DNA of 64,000 bases from Halictus rubicundus (GCF_050948215.1 NW_027488894.1:62001-126000), one strand, 5' to 3'; shown: positions 41,101 through 55,800, numbered from the stretch's first letter. The notes: generated from the sequence alone by a model not told the origin. Numbers and translations: made by a program.

Positions 41101-41532
41101 TAGGATAGGATGGGATAGAGAATAGGATAGGATAGATGATATTATAGGATAGAGGACAGGATAGGACAGAGGAAAAGATATTATAGAGGATAGGATAGGA
41201 TACAGGAGAGGATCGGATAGAGGATAGGATAGGGGATTGGATAGGATAGAGGACAGGATTCGATAGAGGACAGGATAGGATAGGATGGCGGAAAGGATAG
41301 GATAGAGTATAGAATAGGATAGAGGATAAGATAGGATAGAGGATATGATAAGTTAGAGGATATGATAAGTTAGAGTATAGGATAGGATAGAGGATAGGAT
41401 AGAGGATACGATAGGATAGAGGATAGGATAGAGAATAGGATAGGATAGAGGATACGATAGGGGATTGGATCGGATACAGGATAGGAGACGGTAGAGGATA
41501 GGGTAGGATAGGATAGAGGATAGGATAGGATA
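38141..41532 (+). repeat. Gamma region, first copy, with 733-bp repeats
   Basis: GGATGGCGG anchors are at 37689, 38405, 39138, 40041, 40892 and 41283, spaced 716, 733, 903, 851 and 391. TTACAAG anchors at 38708, 39441 and 40463 are spaced 733 and 1022. The basic unit is therefore 733 bp with indels; 716 is 733 less one 17-mer. Each unit carries TACAAGATAG, GGACGGG, the AAACGATATTATAG module and GGATTCGATAG. Confidence 0.87.
38405..39137 (+). repeat. 733-bp higher-order unit, reference copy
   Basis: One complete unit from GGATGGCGG to the next GGATGGCGG. Equivalent full units are at 46854-47586, 47587-48319, 53961-54693 and 54694-55426. Order of markers: GGATGGCGG, GATAAGTTAG, AGCATAGAACATAGG, ACAAGATAG, GGACGGG, ATAAGATTGG, AAACGATATTATAG, GATTCGATAG. 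Confidence 0.88.
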
Positions 41533-43552
41533 GATGATATTATAGGATAGAGGACAGGATAGGACAGAGGAAACGATATTATAGAGGACAGAATAGACTA
41601 TAGGACAGGATACAGAATAGGATAGGATAGAGGATAGGATAGGGTAGAGGATAGGATAGGATAGAGGATAGGATAGGATAGAGGATAGGATAGGATTGAG
41701 GATAGGAATATGGATAGGATAGAGAATAGGATAGGATAGAATTGCGGATAGCATAGGATAGAGGATAGGATAGGATAGAGGCTAGGAAAGGATAGTGGAT
41801 AGGATAGAGGATTGGATAGGATATAGGACAGGGTACGATAGAGGACAGGATAGGATAGAGGATAGGATAGGTTCGAGGATAGGATAGGATTGAGGATAGG
41901 ATAGAGGATAGGATAGGATAGAGGATAGGATAGTGGATAGGATAGGATAGAGGATATGATAGGATAGAGTATAGGATAGGGCAGAGGAAGGGATAGGATA
42001 CAGGATAGGATAGGATAGAGGATAGGATAGGACAGAGGATAGGATAGACGATAGGATAGGATAGACGATAGGATATGATAGAGGATAGGATAGGACAGAG
42101 GATAGGATAGGGTATTTGATAGGATAGAGGATAGGATAGGATAGAAGATAGGATAGGATAGAGGATAGGATAGGGTAGAGGATAGGATAGGATAGAGGAT
42201 AGGATAGGATAGAGGATAGGATAGAATAGAGGATAGGATAGGATACAGGATATGATAGAATAGAGGATAGGATAGGATAGCGGATAGGATGGAATGGAGG
42301 ATAGGATAGTATAGAGGATAGGTATAATAGAGGATAGGATCGGATAGAGGATAGCAGAGGACAGAGGATAGGATAGGATAGAGGATAGGATAGAGGATAG
42401 GATAGGATAGAGGATAGGATAGGATAGAGGATAGGATAGGATAGAGGATAGGATAGGATAGAGGATAGCATACGATAGAGGTTAGGATAGGATAGAGGAT
42501 GGGATAGTATAGAGGATAGGATAGGATAGAGGATAGGATATGATGGAGGATAGGATAGGACAGAGGATAGGATATAATAGAGGATAGGATCGGATAGAGG
42601 ATAGGATAATGGATTGGATAGGACAGAGGATATGATAGGATAGAGGATAGGATAGGTTAGTGGATTGGATAGGATAGAGGATAGGATAGGATTGAGGATA
42701 GGATAGGATAGAGGATAGGATAGGATAGAGGATCGGATGGGGGATTGAATAGGATAGAGGATAGGATAGGATTGAGGATAGGATAGGATAGAGGACAGAA
42801 TAGGATTGAGGATAGGACGGGATAAAGGAGAGGATAGAGGATTGAATAGGATAGTGCATAGGATAGAGGAAAGGATAGACTATAGAATAGGATAGAGGAT
42901 AGGATAGGATATAATAGAGGATAGGATCGGGTAGAGGATAGGATAGGGGATTGGATAGGATATAGTATAGAATAGGATAGACGATAGGATAGGATAGTGG
43001 ATAGGATAGGATTGAGGATAGGATAGGATAGAGGATAGGATAGGGGTTTGGATAGGATAGAGTATAGGATAGGATAGAGGATAGGATAGGATGGAGGATA
43101 GGATAGGATAGAGGATAGGATATAATAGATGATAGGATCGGATAAAGGATAGGATAGGGGATTGGATAGGACAGAGGATATGATAGGATAAAGGATAGGA
43201 TAGGATAGTGGATTGGATAGGATAGAGGATAGGATAGGATTGAGGATAGGATAGGATAGAGGATAGGATAGGATAGTGGATTGGATAGGATAGAGGATAG
43301 GATAGGATTGAGGATAGGATAGGATAGAGGATAGAATAGAAGATAGGATAGGATAAAGGATCGGATGGGGGATTGGACAGGATAGAGGATAGGAGACGAT
43401 AGAGGATAGGATAGGGCATTGGATAGGATAGAAGACTGGAGACGATGGAGGATAGGATAGAATAGAGGATAGGATAGGATACAGGATATGATAGGATAGA
43501 GGATAGGATAGGATAGTGGATTGGATAGGATAGAGGATAGGAGACGATAGAG
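41533..43552 (+). repeat. Alpha segment, macro-unit 1
   Basis: From GATGATATT at 41533 this matches 48728 (offset 7195) and 55801 (a further 7073). It is the most variant-rich segment of domain 3, with GAATATGG, GAATTGCGG, GGTTCGAGG, GGGTATTTG, GGTATAATAG and GCAGAGGACAG. This copy differs from the other two at several sites: GAAGGG near 41987, GACAGG near 41836 and GGACAG near 42560. At about 43552 it breaks directly into beta, with no delta. Confidence 0.9.
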
Positions 43553-46500
43553 GATTGGATAGGATACAGGAAAGGATAGGATTGAGGATAGATAATAGGA
43601 TAGGATAGAGGATAGGATAGGGAATAGGATGGAGGGAAGGATAGAGAATAGGAACCGATAGATGATATTATAGGATAGAGTGTACGATATTATAGAGGAT
43701 AGGATAGGATAGAGGACAGGATAGGTTAGAGGATTGGATAGGATACAGGAAAGGATAGGATTAAGGATAGATGATAGGATAGGATAGAGGATTGGATAGG
43801 ATACGAGATAGGATAGGATAGAGGATAGGATTGGGGATTTGATAGGATAGAGGATTGGATAGGATACAGGAAAGGATAGGATTAAGGATAGATGATAGGA
43901 TAGGATAGAGGATTGGATAGGATACGAGATAGGATAGGATAGAGGATAGGATTGGGGATTTGATAGGATAGAGGATAGGATAGGATAGAAGATAGGATAG
44001 GATAGGGGATTTGATAGGATAGAGGATAGGATAGGATAGAAGATAGGATAGGATAGAAGATAGGATAGGATAGAGGATAGGATATTATAGAGGATAGGAT
44101 AGAGGATAGGATAGAGGATAGGATACAGGATAGGATAGAGGTTAGGATAGGATAGAGGATAGGATAGGATAGAGGATAGGATAGGATAGAGGATAGGATA
44201 GGATAGAGGATAGGATAGACGATAGGATAGGATAGAGGATAGGATAGGATAGAGGATAGGATAGGATAGAGGATAGGATAGACGATAGGATAGGATAGAG
44301 GATAGGATAGGATAGAGGATAGGATAGGATAGAGGATAGGATAGGATAGAGGATAGGATAGACGATAGGATAGGATAGAGGATAGGATAGGATACAGGAT
44401 AGGATAGGATAGAGGATAGGATAGGATAGAGGATAGGATAGGATGGAGGATAGGATAGAGGATAGGATAGAGGATAGGATACAGGATAGGATAGAGGTTA
44501 GAATAGGATAGAGGATAGGATAGGATAGAGGATAGGATAGGATAGAGGATAGGATAGGACAGAGGATAGGATAGGGGATTTGATAGGATAGAGGATAGGA
44601 TAGGATAGAAGATAGGATAGGATAGAGGATAGGATAGGATAGAGGATAGGATAGAGGATAGGATAGGATAAAGGATAGGATAGGATAGAGGATTGGATAG
44701 GATAGAGGATAGGATAGGATAGAGGATTGGTTAGGATACAGGAAAGGATAGGATTGAGGATAGATAATAGGATAGGATATAGGATAGGATAGAGAATAGG
44801 ATGGAGGGAAGGATAGAGAATAGGAACCGATAGATGATATTATAGGATAGAGTGTACGATATTATAGAGGATAGGATAGGATAGAGGACAGGATAGGTTA
44901 GAGGATTGGATAGGATACAGGAAAGGATAGGATTAAGGATAGATGATAGGATAGGATAGAGGATTGGATAGCATACGAGATAGGATAGGATAGAGGATAG
45001 GATAGGGGATTTGATAGGATAGAGGATAGGATAGGATAGAAGATAGGATAGGATAGAAGATAGGATAGGATAGAGGATAGGATATTATAGAGGATAGGAT
45101 AGAGGATAGGATAGAGTATAGGATAGAGGATAGGATACAGGATAGGATAGAGGTTAGAATAGGATAGAGGATAGGATAGGATAGAGGATAGGATAGGATA
45201 GAGGATAGGATAGGACAGAGGATAGGATAGGGGATTTGATAGGATAGAGGATAGGATAGGATAGAAGATAGGATAGGATAGAGGATAGGATAGGATAGAG
45301 GATAGGATAGAGGATAGGATAGGATAGAGGATAGGATAGACGATAGGATAGGATAGAGGATAGGATAGGATAGAGGATAGGATAGGATAGAGGATAGGAT
45401 AGACGATAGGATAGGATAGAGGATAGGATAGGATACAGGATAGGATAGGATAGAGGATAGGATAGGATAGAGGATAGGATAGGATGGAGGATAGGATAGA
45501 GTATAGGATAGAGGATAGGATACAGGATAGGATAGAGGTTAGAATAGGATAGAGTATAGGATAGGATAGAGGATAGGATAGGATAGAGGATAGGATAGGA
45601 CAGAGGATAGGATAGGGGATTTGATAGGATAGAGGATAGGATAGGATAGAAGATAGGATAGGATAGAGGATAGGATAGGATAGAGGATAGGATAGAGGAT
45701 AGGATAGGATAAAGGATAGGATAGGATAGAGGATTGGATAGGATAGAGGATAGGATAGGATAGAGGATTGGATAGGATACAGGAAAGGATAGGATTGAGG
45801 ATAGATAATAGGATAGGATAGAGGATAGGATAGAGAATAGGATGGAGGGAAGGATAGAGAATAGGAACCGATAGATGATATTATAGGATAGAGTGTACGA
45901 TATTATAGAGGATAGGATAGGATAGAGGACAGGATAGGTTAGAGGATTGGATAGGATACAGGAAAGGATAGGATTAAGGATAGATGATAGGATAGGATAG
46001 AGGATTGGATAGGATACGAGATAGGATAGGATAGTGGATAGGATTGGGGATTTGATAGGATAGAGGATAGGATAGGATAGAAGATAGGATAGGATAGGGG
46101 ATTTGATAGGATAGAGGATAGGATAGGATAGAAGATAGGATAGGATAGAAGATAGGATAGGATAGAGGATAGGATATTATAGAGGATAGGATAGAGGATA
46201 GGATAGAGGATAGGATACAGGATAGGATAGAGGTTAGGATAGGATAGAGGATAGGATAGGATAGAGGATAGGATAGGATAGAGGATAGGATAGAGGATAG
46301 GATAGGATAGAGGATAGGATAGGATAGAGGATAGGATAGGATAGAGGATAGGATAGGATAGAGGATAGGATAGGATGGAGGATAGGATAGGATAGAGGAT
46401 AGGATAGAGGATAGGATAGGATAAAGGATAGGATAGGATAGAGGATTGGATAGGATAGAGGATAGGATAGGATAGAGGATTGGATAGGATACAGGAAAGG

Positions 46501-46770
46501 ATAGGATTGAGGATAGATAATAGGATAGGATAGAGGATAGGATAGAGAATAGGATGGAGGGAAGGATAGAGAATAGGAACCGATAGATGATATTATAGGA
46601 TAGAGTGTACGATATTATAGAGGATAGGATAGGATAGAGGACAGGATAGGTTAGAGGATTGGATAGGATACAGGAAAGATAGGATTAAGGATAGATGATA
46701 GGATAGGATAGAGGATTGGATAGGATACGAGATAGGATAGGATAGAGGATAGGATAGGGGATTTGATAGG
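43553..46770 (+). repeat. Beta segment, macro-unit 1
   Basis: Four AACCG modules at 43653, 44825, 45866 and 46578 divide it into subunits of 1172, 1041 and 712 bp. Between them are plain 17-mers, a 63/80-bp mini-repeat marked by GACGATAGG, and GGGGATTTG monomers. It matches beta of macro-unit 2 at offset 7158 (44825/51983, 45866/53024), changing to 7107 (46578/53685). The 51-bp change is a duplicated GGGGATTTG-bearing stretch near 46.04-46.14 kb. Confidence 0.88.
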
Positions 46771-48727
46771 ATAGAGGATAGGATCGGATAGAGGATAGGA
46801 TAGGGGATTGGATAGTATAGAGGACAGGATTCGATAGAGGACAGGATAGGATAGGATGGCGGAAAGGATAGGATAGAGTATAGAATATTATAGAGGATAA
46901 GATAGGATAGAGGATATGATAAGTTAGAGTATAGGATACGATAGAGGATAGGATAGGATAGAGGATAGGATATGATAGAGTAAAGGACATAGGATTGGAT
47001 AGGATAGAGGACAGGATAGGATAGAGGATAGGATAGAGGATAGGATAGCATAGAACATAGGATAGGATTGACGATAGGATAGGATAGAGGATAGGATAGA
47101 TGATAGGATAGGGTATAGGGTAGGATAGGGTAGAGGATAGCATGGGATAGATGATATTACAAGATAGTGGATAGGATAGGATTGAGGATAGGATAGGATA
47201 GAGGATAGGATAGGATAGAGGATAGGATAGGATTGAGTATAGGACGGGATAGAGGATAGGATGGGACAGAGGATTGGATAGAATAGAGGATAAGATAGGA
47301 TAGCGGAAAGGATAGGATAGAGTATAGGATAGGATAGAGGATAGGATACAATGGAGGATAGGATATGATAGAGTATAGGATATAAGATTGGATAGGATAG
47401 AGGATAGGATAGAATAGGATAGAGAATAGGATAGGATAGATGATATTATAGGTTAGAGGACAGGATAGGACAGAGGAAACGATATTATAGAGGATAGGAT
47501 AGGATAGAGGATAGGATCGGATAGAGGATAGGATAGGGGATTGGATAGTATAGAGGACAGGATTCGATAGAGGACAGGATAGGATAGGATGGCGTAAAGG
47601 ATAGGATAGAGTATAGAATATTATAGAGGATAAGATAGGATAGAGGATATGATAAGTTAGAGTATAGGATACGATAGAGGATAGGATAGGATAGAGGATA
47701 GGATATGATAGAGTAAAGGACATAGGATTGGATAGGATAGAGGACAGGATAGGATAGAGGATAGGATAGAGGATAGGATAGCATAGAACATAGGATAGGA
47801 TTGACGATAGGATAGGATAGAGGATAGGATAGATGATAGGATAGGGTATAGGGTAGGATAGGGTAGAGGATAGCATGGGATAGATGATATTACAAGATAG
47901 TGGATAGGATAGGATTGAGGATAGGATAGGATAGAGGATAGGATAGGATAGAGGATAGGATAGGATTGAGTATAGGACGGGATAGAGGATAGGATGGGAC
48001 AGAGGATTGGATAGAATAGAGGATAAGATAGGATAGCGGAAAGGATAGGATAGAGTATAGGATAGGATAGAGGATAGGATACAATGGAGGATAGGATATG
48101 ATAGAGTATAGGATATAAGATTGGATAGGATAGAGGATAGGATAGAATAGGATAGAGAATAGGATAGGATAGATGATATTATAGGTTAGAGGACAGGATA
48201 GGACAGAGGAAACGATATTATAGAGGATAGGATAGGATAGAGGATAGGATCGGATAGAGGATAGGATAGGGGATTGGATAGTATAGAGGACAGGATTCGA
48301 TAGAGGACAGGATAGGATAGGATGGCGGAAAGGATAGGATAGAGTATAGAATATTATAGAGGATAAGATAGGATAGAGGATATGATAAGTTAGAGTATAG
48401 GATAGGATAGAGGATAGGATAGGATAGAGGATAGGATAGGATAGAGGATAGGATAGGATAGGATGGCGGAAAGGATAGGATAGAGTATAGAATAGGATAG
48501 AGGATAAGATAGGATAGAGGATATGATAAGTTAGAGGATATGATAAGTTAGAGTATAGGATAGGATAGAGGATAGGATAGAGTATTGGATAGGATAGAGG
48601 ATACGATAGGATAGAGGATAGGATAGAGAATAGGATAGGATAGAGGATACGATAGGGGATTGGATCGGATACAGGATAGGAGACGGTAGAGGATAGGGTA
48701 GGATAGGATAGAGGATAGGATAGGATA
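46771..48727 (+). repeat. Gamma region, macro-unit 2 side, 2.2 copies of the 733-bp unit
   Basis: GGATGGCG anchors at 46854, 47587 and 48320 are exactly 733 bp apart. The periodicity ends near 48402. The middle anchor reads GGCGTAAAGG where the others read GGCGGAAAGG. The block matches 53878-55500 at a constant offset of 7107. A fourth anchor at 48461 begins the join to alpha and matches 41283 at offset 7178. Confidence 0.9.
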
Positions 48728-50404
48728 GATGATATTATAGGATAGAGGACAGGATAGGACAGAGGAAACGATATTATAGAGGACAGAATAGACTATAGGA
48801 CAGGATACAGAATAGGATAGGATAGAGGATAGGATAGGGTAGAGGATAGGATAGGATAGAGGATAGGATAGGATAGAGGATAGGATAGGATTGAGGATAG
48901 GAATATGGATAGGATAGAGAATAGGATAGGATAGAATTGCGGATAGCATAGGATAGAGGATAGGATAGGATAGAGGCTAGGAAAGGATAGTGGATAGGAT
49001 AGAGGATTGGATAGGATATAGGACAGGGTACGATAGAGGATAGGATAGGATAGAGGATAGGATAGGTTCGAGGATAGGATAGGATTGAGGATAGGATAGA
49101 GGATAGGATAGGATAGAGGATAGGATAGTGGATAGGATAGGATAGAGGATATGATAGGATAGAGTATAGGATAGGGCAGAGGATGGGATAGGATACAGGA
49201 TAGGATAGGATAGAGGATAGGATAGGACAGAGGATAGGATAGACGATAGGATAGGATAGACGATAGGATATGATAGAGGATAGGATAGGACAGAGGATAG
49301 GATAGGGTATTTGATAGGATAGAGGATAGGATAGGATAGAAGATAGGATAGGATAGAGGATAGGATAGGGTAGAGGATAGGATAGGATAGAGGATAGGAT
49401 AGGATAGAGGATAGGATAGAATAGAGGATAGGATAGGATACAGGATATGATAGAATAGAGGATAGGATAGGATAGCGGATAGGATGGAATGGAGGATAGG
49501 ATAGTATAGAGGATAGGTATAATAGAGGATAGGATCGGATAGAGGATAGCAGAGGACAGAGGATAGGATAGGATAGAGGATAGGATAGAGGATAGGATAG
49601 GATAGAGGATGGGATAGGATAGAGGATAGGATAGGATAGAGGATAGGATAGGATAGAGGATAGCATACGATAGAGGTTAGGATAGGATAGAGGATGGGAT
49701 AGTATAGAGGATAGGATAGGATAGAGGATAGGATATGATGGAGGATAGGATAGGATAGAGGATAGGATATAATAGAGGATAGGATCGGATAGAGGATAGG
49801 ATAATGGATTGGATAGGACAGAGGATATGATAGGATAGAGGATAGGATAGGTTAGTGGATTGGATAGGATAGAGGATAGGATAGGATTGAGGATAGGATA
49901 GGATAGAGGATAGGATAGGATAGAGGATCGGATGGGGGATTGAATAGGATAGAGGATAGGATAGGATTGAGGATAGGATAGGATAGAGGATAGAATAGGA
50001 TTGAGGATAGGACGGGATAAAGGAGAGGATAGAGGATTGAATAGGATAGTGCATAGGATAGAGGAAAGGATAGACTATAGAATAGGATAGAGGATAGGAT
50101 AGGATATAATAGAGGATAGGATCGGGTAGAGGATAGGATAGGGGATTGGATAGGATATAGTATAGAATAGGATAGACGATAGGATAGGATAGTGGATAGG
50201 ATAGGATTGAGGATAGGATAGGATAGAGGATAGGATAGGGGTTTGGATAGGATAGAGTATAGGATAGGATAGAGGATAGGATAGGATGGAGGATAGGATA
50301 GGATAGAGGATAGGATATAATAGATGATAGGATCGGATAAAGGATAGGATAGGGGATTGGATAGGACAGAGGATATGATAGGATAAAGGATAGGATAGGA
50401 TAGT
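48728..50404 (+). repeat. Alpha segment, macro-unit 2
   Basis: Matches macro-unit 1 at offset 7195 and macro-unit 3 at 7073. Relative to both it lacks 274 bp at about 50405: the offset to macro-unit 3 jumps there from 7073 to 7347. It shares GATGGG near 49183 and GATGGG near 49608 with macro-unit 3 but not with macro-unit 1, so copies 2 and 3 are the closer pair. Confidence 0.9.
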
Positions 50405-51380
50405 GGATATGATAGGATAGAGGATAGGATAGGATAGTGGATTGGATAGGATAGAGGATAGGAGACGATAGAGGATAGGATAGGGGATTGGATAGGATAG
50501 AGGACAGGAGACGATAGAGGATAGGATTGGATAGAGGATAGGATAGGATAGAGGATAGGATAGAGGATAGGATAGGATAGAGGATAGGATTGGGGATTGG
50601 ATACGATAGAGGATAGGATAGGATAGATGATATTATAGGAAAGAGGATAGGATACGATGGGGGATAGGATAGGATAGAGGATAAGATAGGATAGCGGAAA
50701 GGATAGGATAGAGTATAGGATATTATAGAGGATAAGATAGGATAGAGGATATGATAAGTTAGAGTATAGGATAGGATAGAGGATAGGATAGGATAGAGGA
50801 TAGGATAGGATAGAGTATAGGATATAGGATTGGATAGGATAGAGGACAGGATACGATAGAGGATAGGATAGGATAGGATAGAGAATATAATAGGATAGAT
50901 GATATTATAGGATAGAGGACAAGATAGGACAGAGGAAACGAATATTATAGAGGATAGGATAGGATAGAGGATAGGATAGGATAGAGCATAGGATAGGATA
51001 GAGGATAGGATAGACGATAGTATAGGATAGAGGATAGGATAGGATAGAGGATAGGATAGGATAGAGGATAGGATAGACGATAGGATAGGGTAGAGGATAG
51101 GATGGGATACAGGATAGGATAGGATAGAGGATAGGATAGGATAGAGGATAGGATAGGATGGAGGATAGGATAGAGGAAAGGATAGAGGATATGATACAGG
51201 ATAGGATAGAGGTTAGAATAGGATAGAGGATAGGATAGGATAGATGATAGGATAGGATAGAGGATAGGATAGGACAGAGGATAGGATAGGGGATTTGATA
51301 GGATAGAGGATAGGATAGTATAGAAGATAGGGTAGGATAGAGGATAGGATAGGATACAGGATAGGATAGAGGATAGGATA
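50405..51380 (+). repeat. Delta segment, macro-unit 2
   Basis: Matches 57752-58727 at constant offset 7347, checked at ATGATAGG 50409/57756, GGAGACG 50461/57808, GATTGGGGATTGG 50588/57935, CGATAGTATA 51015/58362 and GAGGAAAG 51173/58520. Past its right edge, AGGTTAG (51394/58753) shows a further 12-bp step, one short monomer. Confidence 0.9.
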
Positions 51381-53877
51381 CAGGATAGGATAGAGGTTAG
51401 GATAGGATAGAGGATAGGATAGGATAGAGGATAGGATAGGATAGAGGATAGGATAGGATAGAGGATAGGATAGACGATAGGATAGGATAGAGGATAGGAT
51501 AGGATAGAGGATAGGATAGGATAGAGGATAGGATAGACGATAGGATAGGATAGAGGATAGGATAGGATAGAGGATAGGATAGGATAGAGGATAGGATAGG
51601 ATGGAGGATAGGATAGAGGATAGGATAGAGGATAGGATACAGGATAGGATAGAGGTTAGAATAGGATAGAGGATAGGATAGGATAGAGGATAGGATAGGA
51701 TAGAGGATAGGATAGGACAGAGGATAGGATAGGGGATTTGATAGGATAGAGGATAGGATAGGATAGAAGATAGGATAGGATAGAGGATAGGATAGGATAG
51801 AGGATAGGATAGAGGATAGGATAGGATAAAGGATAGGATAGGATAGAGGATTGGATAGGATAGAGGATAGGATAGGATAGAGGATTGGATAGGATACAGG
51901 AAAGGATAGGATTGAGGATAGATAATAGGATAGGATATAGGATAGGATAGAGAATAGGATGGAGGGAAGGATAGAGAATAGGAACCGATAGATGATATTA
52001 TAGGATAGAGTGTACGATATTATAGAGGATAGGATAGGATAGAGGACAGGATAGGTTAGAGGATTGGATAGGATACAGGAAAGGATAGGATTAAGGATAG
52101 ATGATAGGATAGGATAGAGGATTGGATAGCATACGAGATAGGATAGGATAGAGGATAGGATAGGGGATTTGATAGGATAGAGGATAGGATAGGATAGAAG
52201 ATAGGATAGGATAGAAGATAGGATAGGATAGAGGATAGGATATTATAGAGGATAGGATAGAGGATAGGATAGAGTATAGGATAGAGGATAGGATACAGGA
52301 TAGGATAGAGGTTAGAATAGGATAGAGGATAGGATAGGATAGAGGATAGGATAGGATAGAGGATAGGATAGGACAGAGGATAGGATAGGGGATTTGATAG
52401 GATAGAGGATAGGATAGGATAGAAGATAGGATAGGATAGAGGATAGGATAGGATAGAGGATAGGATAGAGGATAGGATAGGATAGAGGATAGGATAGACG
52501 ATAGGATAGGATAGAGGATAGGATAGGATAGAGGATAGGATAGGATAGAGGATAGGATAGACGATAGGATAGGATAGAGGATAGGATAGGATACAGGATA
52601 GGATAGGATAGAGGATAGGATAGGATAGAGGATAGGATAGGATGGAGGATAGGATAGAGTATAGGATAGAGGATAGGATACAGGATAGGATAGAGGTTAG
52701 AATAGGATAGAGTATAGGATAGGATAGAGGATAGGATAGGATAGAGGATAGGATAGGACAGAGGATAGGATAGGGGATTTGATAGGATAGAGGATAGGAT
52801 AGGATAGAAGATAGGATAGGATAGAGGATAGGATAGGATAGAGGATAGGATAGAGGATAGGATAGGATAAAGGATAGGATAGGATAGAGGATTGGATAGG
52901 ATAGAGGATAGGATAGGATAGAGGATTGGATAGGATACAGGAAAGGATAGGATTGAGGATAGATAATAGGATAGGATAGAGGATAGGATAGAGAATAGGA
53001 TGGAGGGAAGGATAGAGAATAGGAACCGATAGATGATATTATAGGATAGAGTGTACGATATTATAGAGGATAGGATAGGATAGAGGACAGGATAGGTTAG
53101 AGGATTGGATAGGATACAGGAAAGGATAGGATTAAGGATAGATGATAGGATAGGATAGAGGATTGGATAGGATACGAGATAGGATAGGATAGTGGATAGG
53201 ATTGGGGATTTGATAGGATAGAGGATAGGATAGGATAGAAGATAGGATAGGATAGAAGATAGGATAGGATAGAGGATAGGATATTATAGAGGATAGGATA
53301 GAGGATAGGATAGAGGATAGGATACAGGATAGGATAGAGGTTAGGATAGGATAGAGGATAGGATAGGATAGAGGATAGGATAGGATAGAGGATAGGATAG
53401 AGGATAGGATAGGATAGAGGATAGGATAGGATAGAGGATAGGATAGGATAGAGGATAGGATAGGATAGAGGATAGGATAGGATGGAGGATAGGATAGGAT
53501 AGAGGATAGGATAGAGGATAGGATAGGATAAAGGATAGGATAGGATAGAGGATTGGATAGGATAGAGGATAGGATAGGATAGAGGATTGGATAGGATACA
53601 GGAAAGGATAGGATTGAGGATAGATAATAGGATAGGATAGAGGATAGGATAGAGAATAGGATGGAGGGAAGGATAGAGAATAGGAACCGATAGATGATAT
53701 TATAGGATAGAGTGTACGATATTATAGAGGATAGGATAGGATAGAGGACAGGATAGGTTAGAGGATTGGATAGGATACAGGAAAGATAGGATTAAGGATA
53801 GATGATAGGATAGGATAGAGGATTGGATAGGATACGAGATAGGATAGGATAGAGGATAGGATAGGGGATTTGATAGG
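51381..53877 (+). repeat. Beta segment, macro-unit 2
   Basis: Three AACCG modules, at 51983, 53024 and 53685 (spacings 1041 and 661), against four in the other two macro-units. The mini-repeat variant TAGACGAT is at 51471 and 51534 (63 bp). The rest is plain 17-mer and 12-mer monomers. Confidence 0.87.
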
Positions 53878-55800
53878 ATAGAGGATAGGATCGGATAGAG
53901 GATAGGATAGGGGATTGGATAGTATAGAGGACAGGATTCGATAGAGGACAGGATAGGATAGGATGGCGGAAAGGATAGGATAGAGTATAGAATATTATAG
54001 AGGATAAGATAGGATAGAGGATATGATAAGTTAGAGTATAGGATACGATAGAGGATAGGATAGGATAGAGGATAGGATATGATAGAGTAAAGGACATAGG
54101 ATTGGATAGGATAGAGGACAGGATAGGATAGAGGATAGGATAGAGGATAGGATAGCATAGAACATAGGATAGGATTGACGATAGGATAGGATAGAGGATA
54201 GGATAGATGATAGGATAGGGTATAGGGTAGGATAGGGTAGAGGATAGCATGGGATAGATGATATTACAAGATAGTGGATAGGATAGGATTGAGGATAGGA
54301 TAGGATAGAGGATAGGATAGGATAGAGGATAGGATAGGATTGAGTATAGGACGGGATAGAGGATAGGATGGGACAGAGGATTGGATAGAATAGAGGATAA
54401 GATAGGATAGCGGAAAGGATAGGATAGAGTATAGGATAGGATAGAGGATAGGATACAATGGAGGATAGGATATGATAGAGTATAGGATATAAGATTGGAT
54501 AGGATAGAGGATAGGATAGAATAGGATAGAGAATAGGATAGGATAGATGATATTATAGGTTAGAGGACAGGATAGGACAGAGGAAACGATATTATAGAGG
54601 ATAGGATAGGATAGAGGATAGGATCGGATAGAGGATAGGATAGGGGATTGGATAGTATAGAGGACAGGATTCGATAGAGGACAGGATAGGATAGGATGGC
54701 GTAAAGGATAGGATAGAGTATAGAATATTATAGAGGATAAGATAGGATAGAGGATATGATAAGTTAGAGTATAGGATACGATAGAGGATAGGATAGGATA
54801 GAGGATAGGATATGATAGAGTAAAGGACATAGGATTGGATAGGATAGAGGACAGGATAGGATAGAGGATAGGATAGAGGATAGGATAGCATAGAACATAG
54901 GATAGGATTGACGATAGGATAGGATAGAGGATAGGATAGATGATAGGATAGGGTATAGGGTAGGATAGGGTAGAGGATAGCATGGGATAGATGATATTAC
55001 AAGATAGTGGATAGGATAGGATTGAGGATAGGATAGGATAGAGGATAGGATAGGATAGAGGATAGGATAGGATTGAGTATAGGACGGGATAGAGGATAGG
55101 ATGGGACAGAGGATTGGATAGAATAGAGGATAAGATAGGATAGCGGAAAGGATAGGATAGAGTATAGGATAGGATAGAGGATAGGATACAATGGAGGATA
55201 GGATATGATAGAGTATAGGATATAAGATTGGATAGGATAGAGGATAGGATAGAATAGGATAGAGAATAGGATAGGATAGATGATATTATAGGTTAGAGGA
55301 CAGGATAGGACAGAGGAAACGATATTATAGAGGATAGGATAGGATAGAGGATAGGATCGGATAGAGGATAGGATAGGGGATTGGATAGTATAGAGGACAG
55401 GATTCGATAGAGGACAGGATAGGATAGGATGGCGGAAAGGATAGGATAGAGTATAGAATATTATAGAGGATAAGATAGGATAGAGGATATGATAAGTTAG
55501 AGTATAGGATAGGATAGAGGATAGGATAGGATAGAGGATAGGATAGGATAGAGGATAGGATAGGATAGAGAATAGGATATGATAGAGTAAAGGATATAGG
55601 ATTGGATAGGATAGAGGACAGGATACGATAGAGGATAGGATAGGATGGGATAGAGAATAGGATAGGATAGATGATATTATAGGATAGAGGACAGGATAGG
55701 ACAGAGGAAAAGATATTATAGAGGATAGGATAGGATACAGGAGAGGATCGGATAGAGGATAGGATAGGGGATTGGATAGGATAGAGGACAGGATAGGATA
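53878..55800 (+). repeat. Gamma region, macro-unit 3 side, 2.2 copies of the 733-bp unit
   Basis: GGATGGCG anchors at 53961, 54694 and 55427 are each exactly 7107 bp from those at 46854, 47587 and 48320. The middle anchor again reads GGCGTAAAGG. After about 55500 it follows sequence like 40.97-41.24 kb instead of 48.4 kb, then joins alpha near 55790. Confidence 0.9.
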
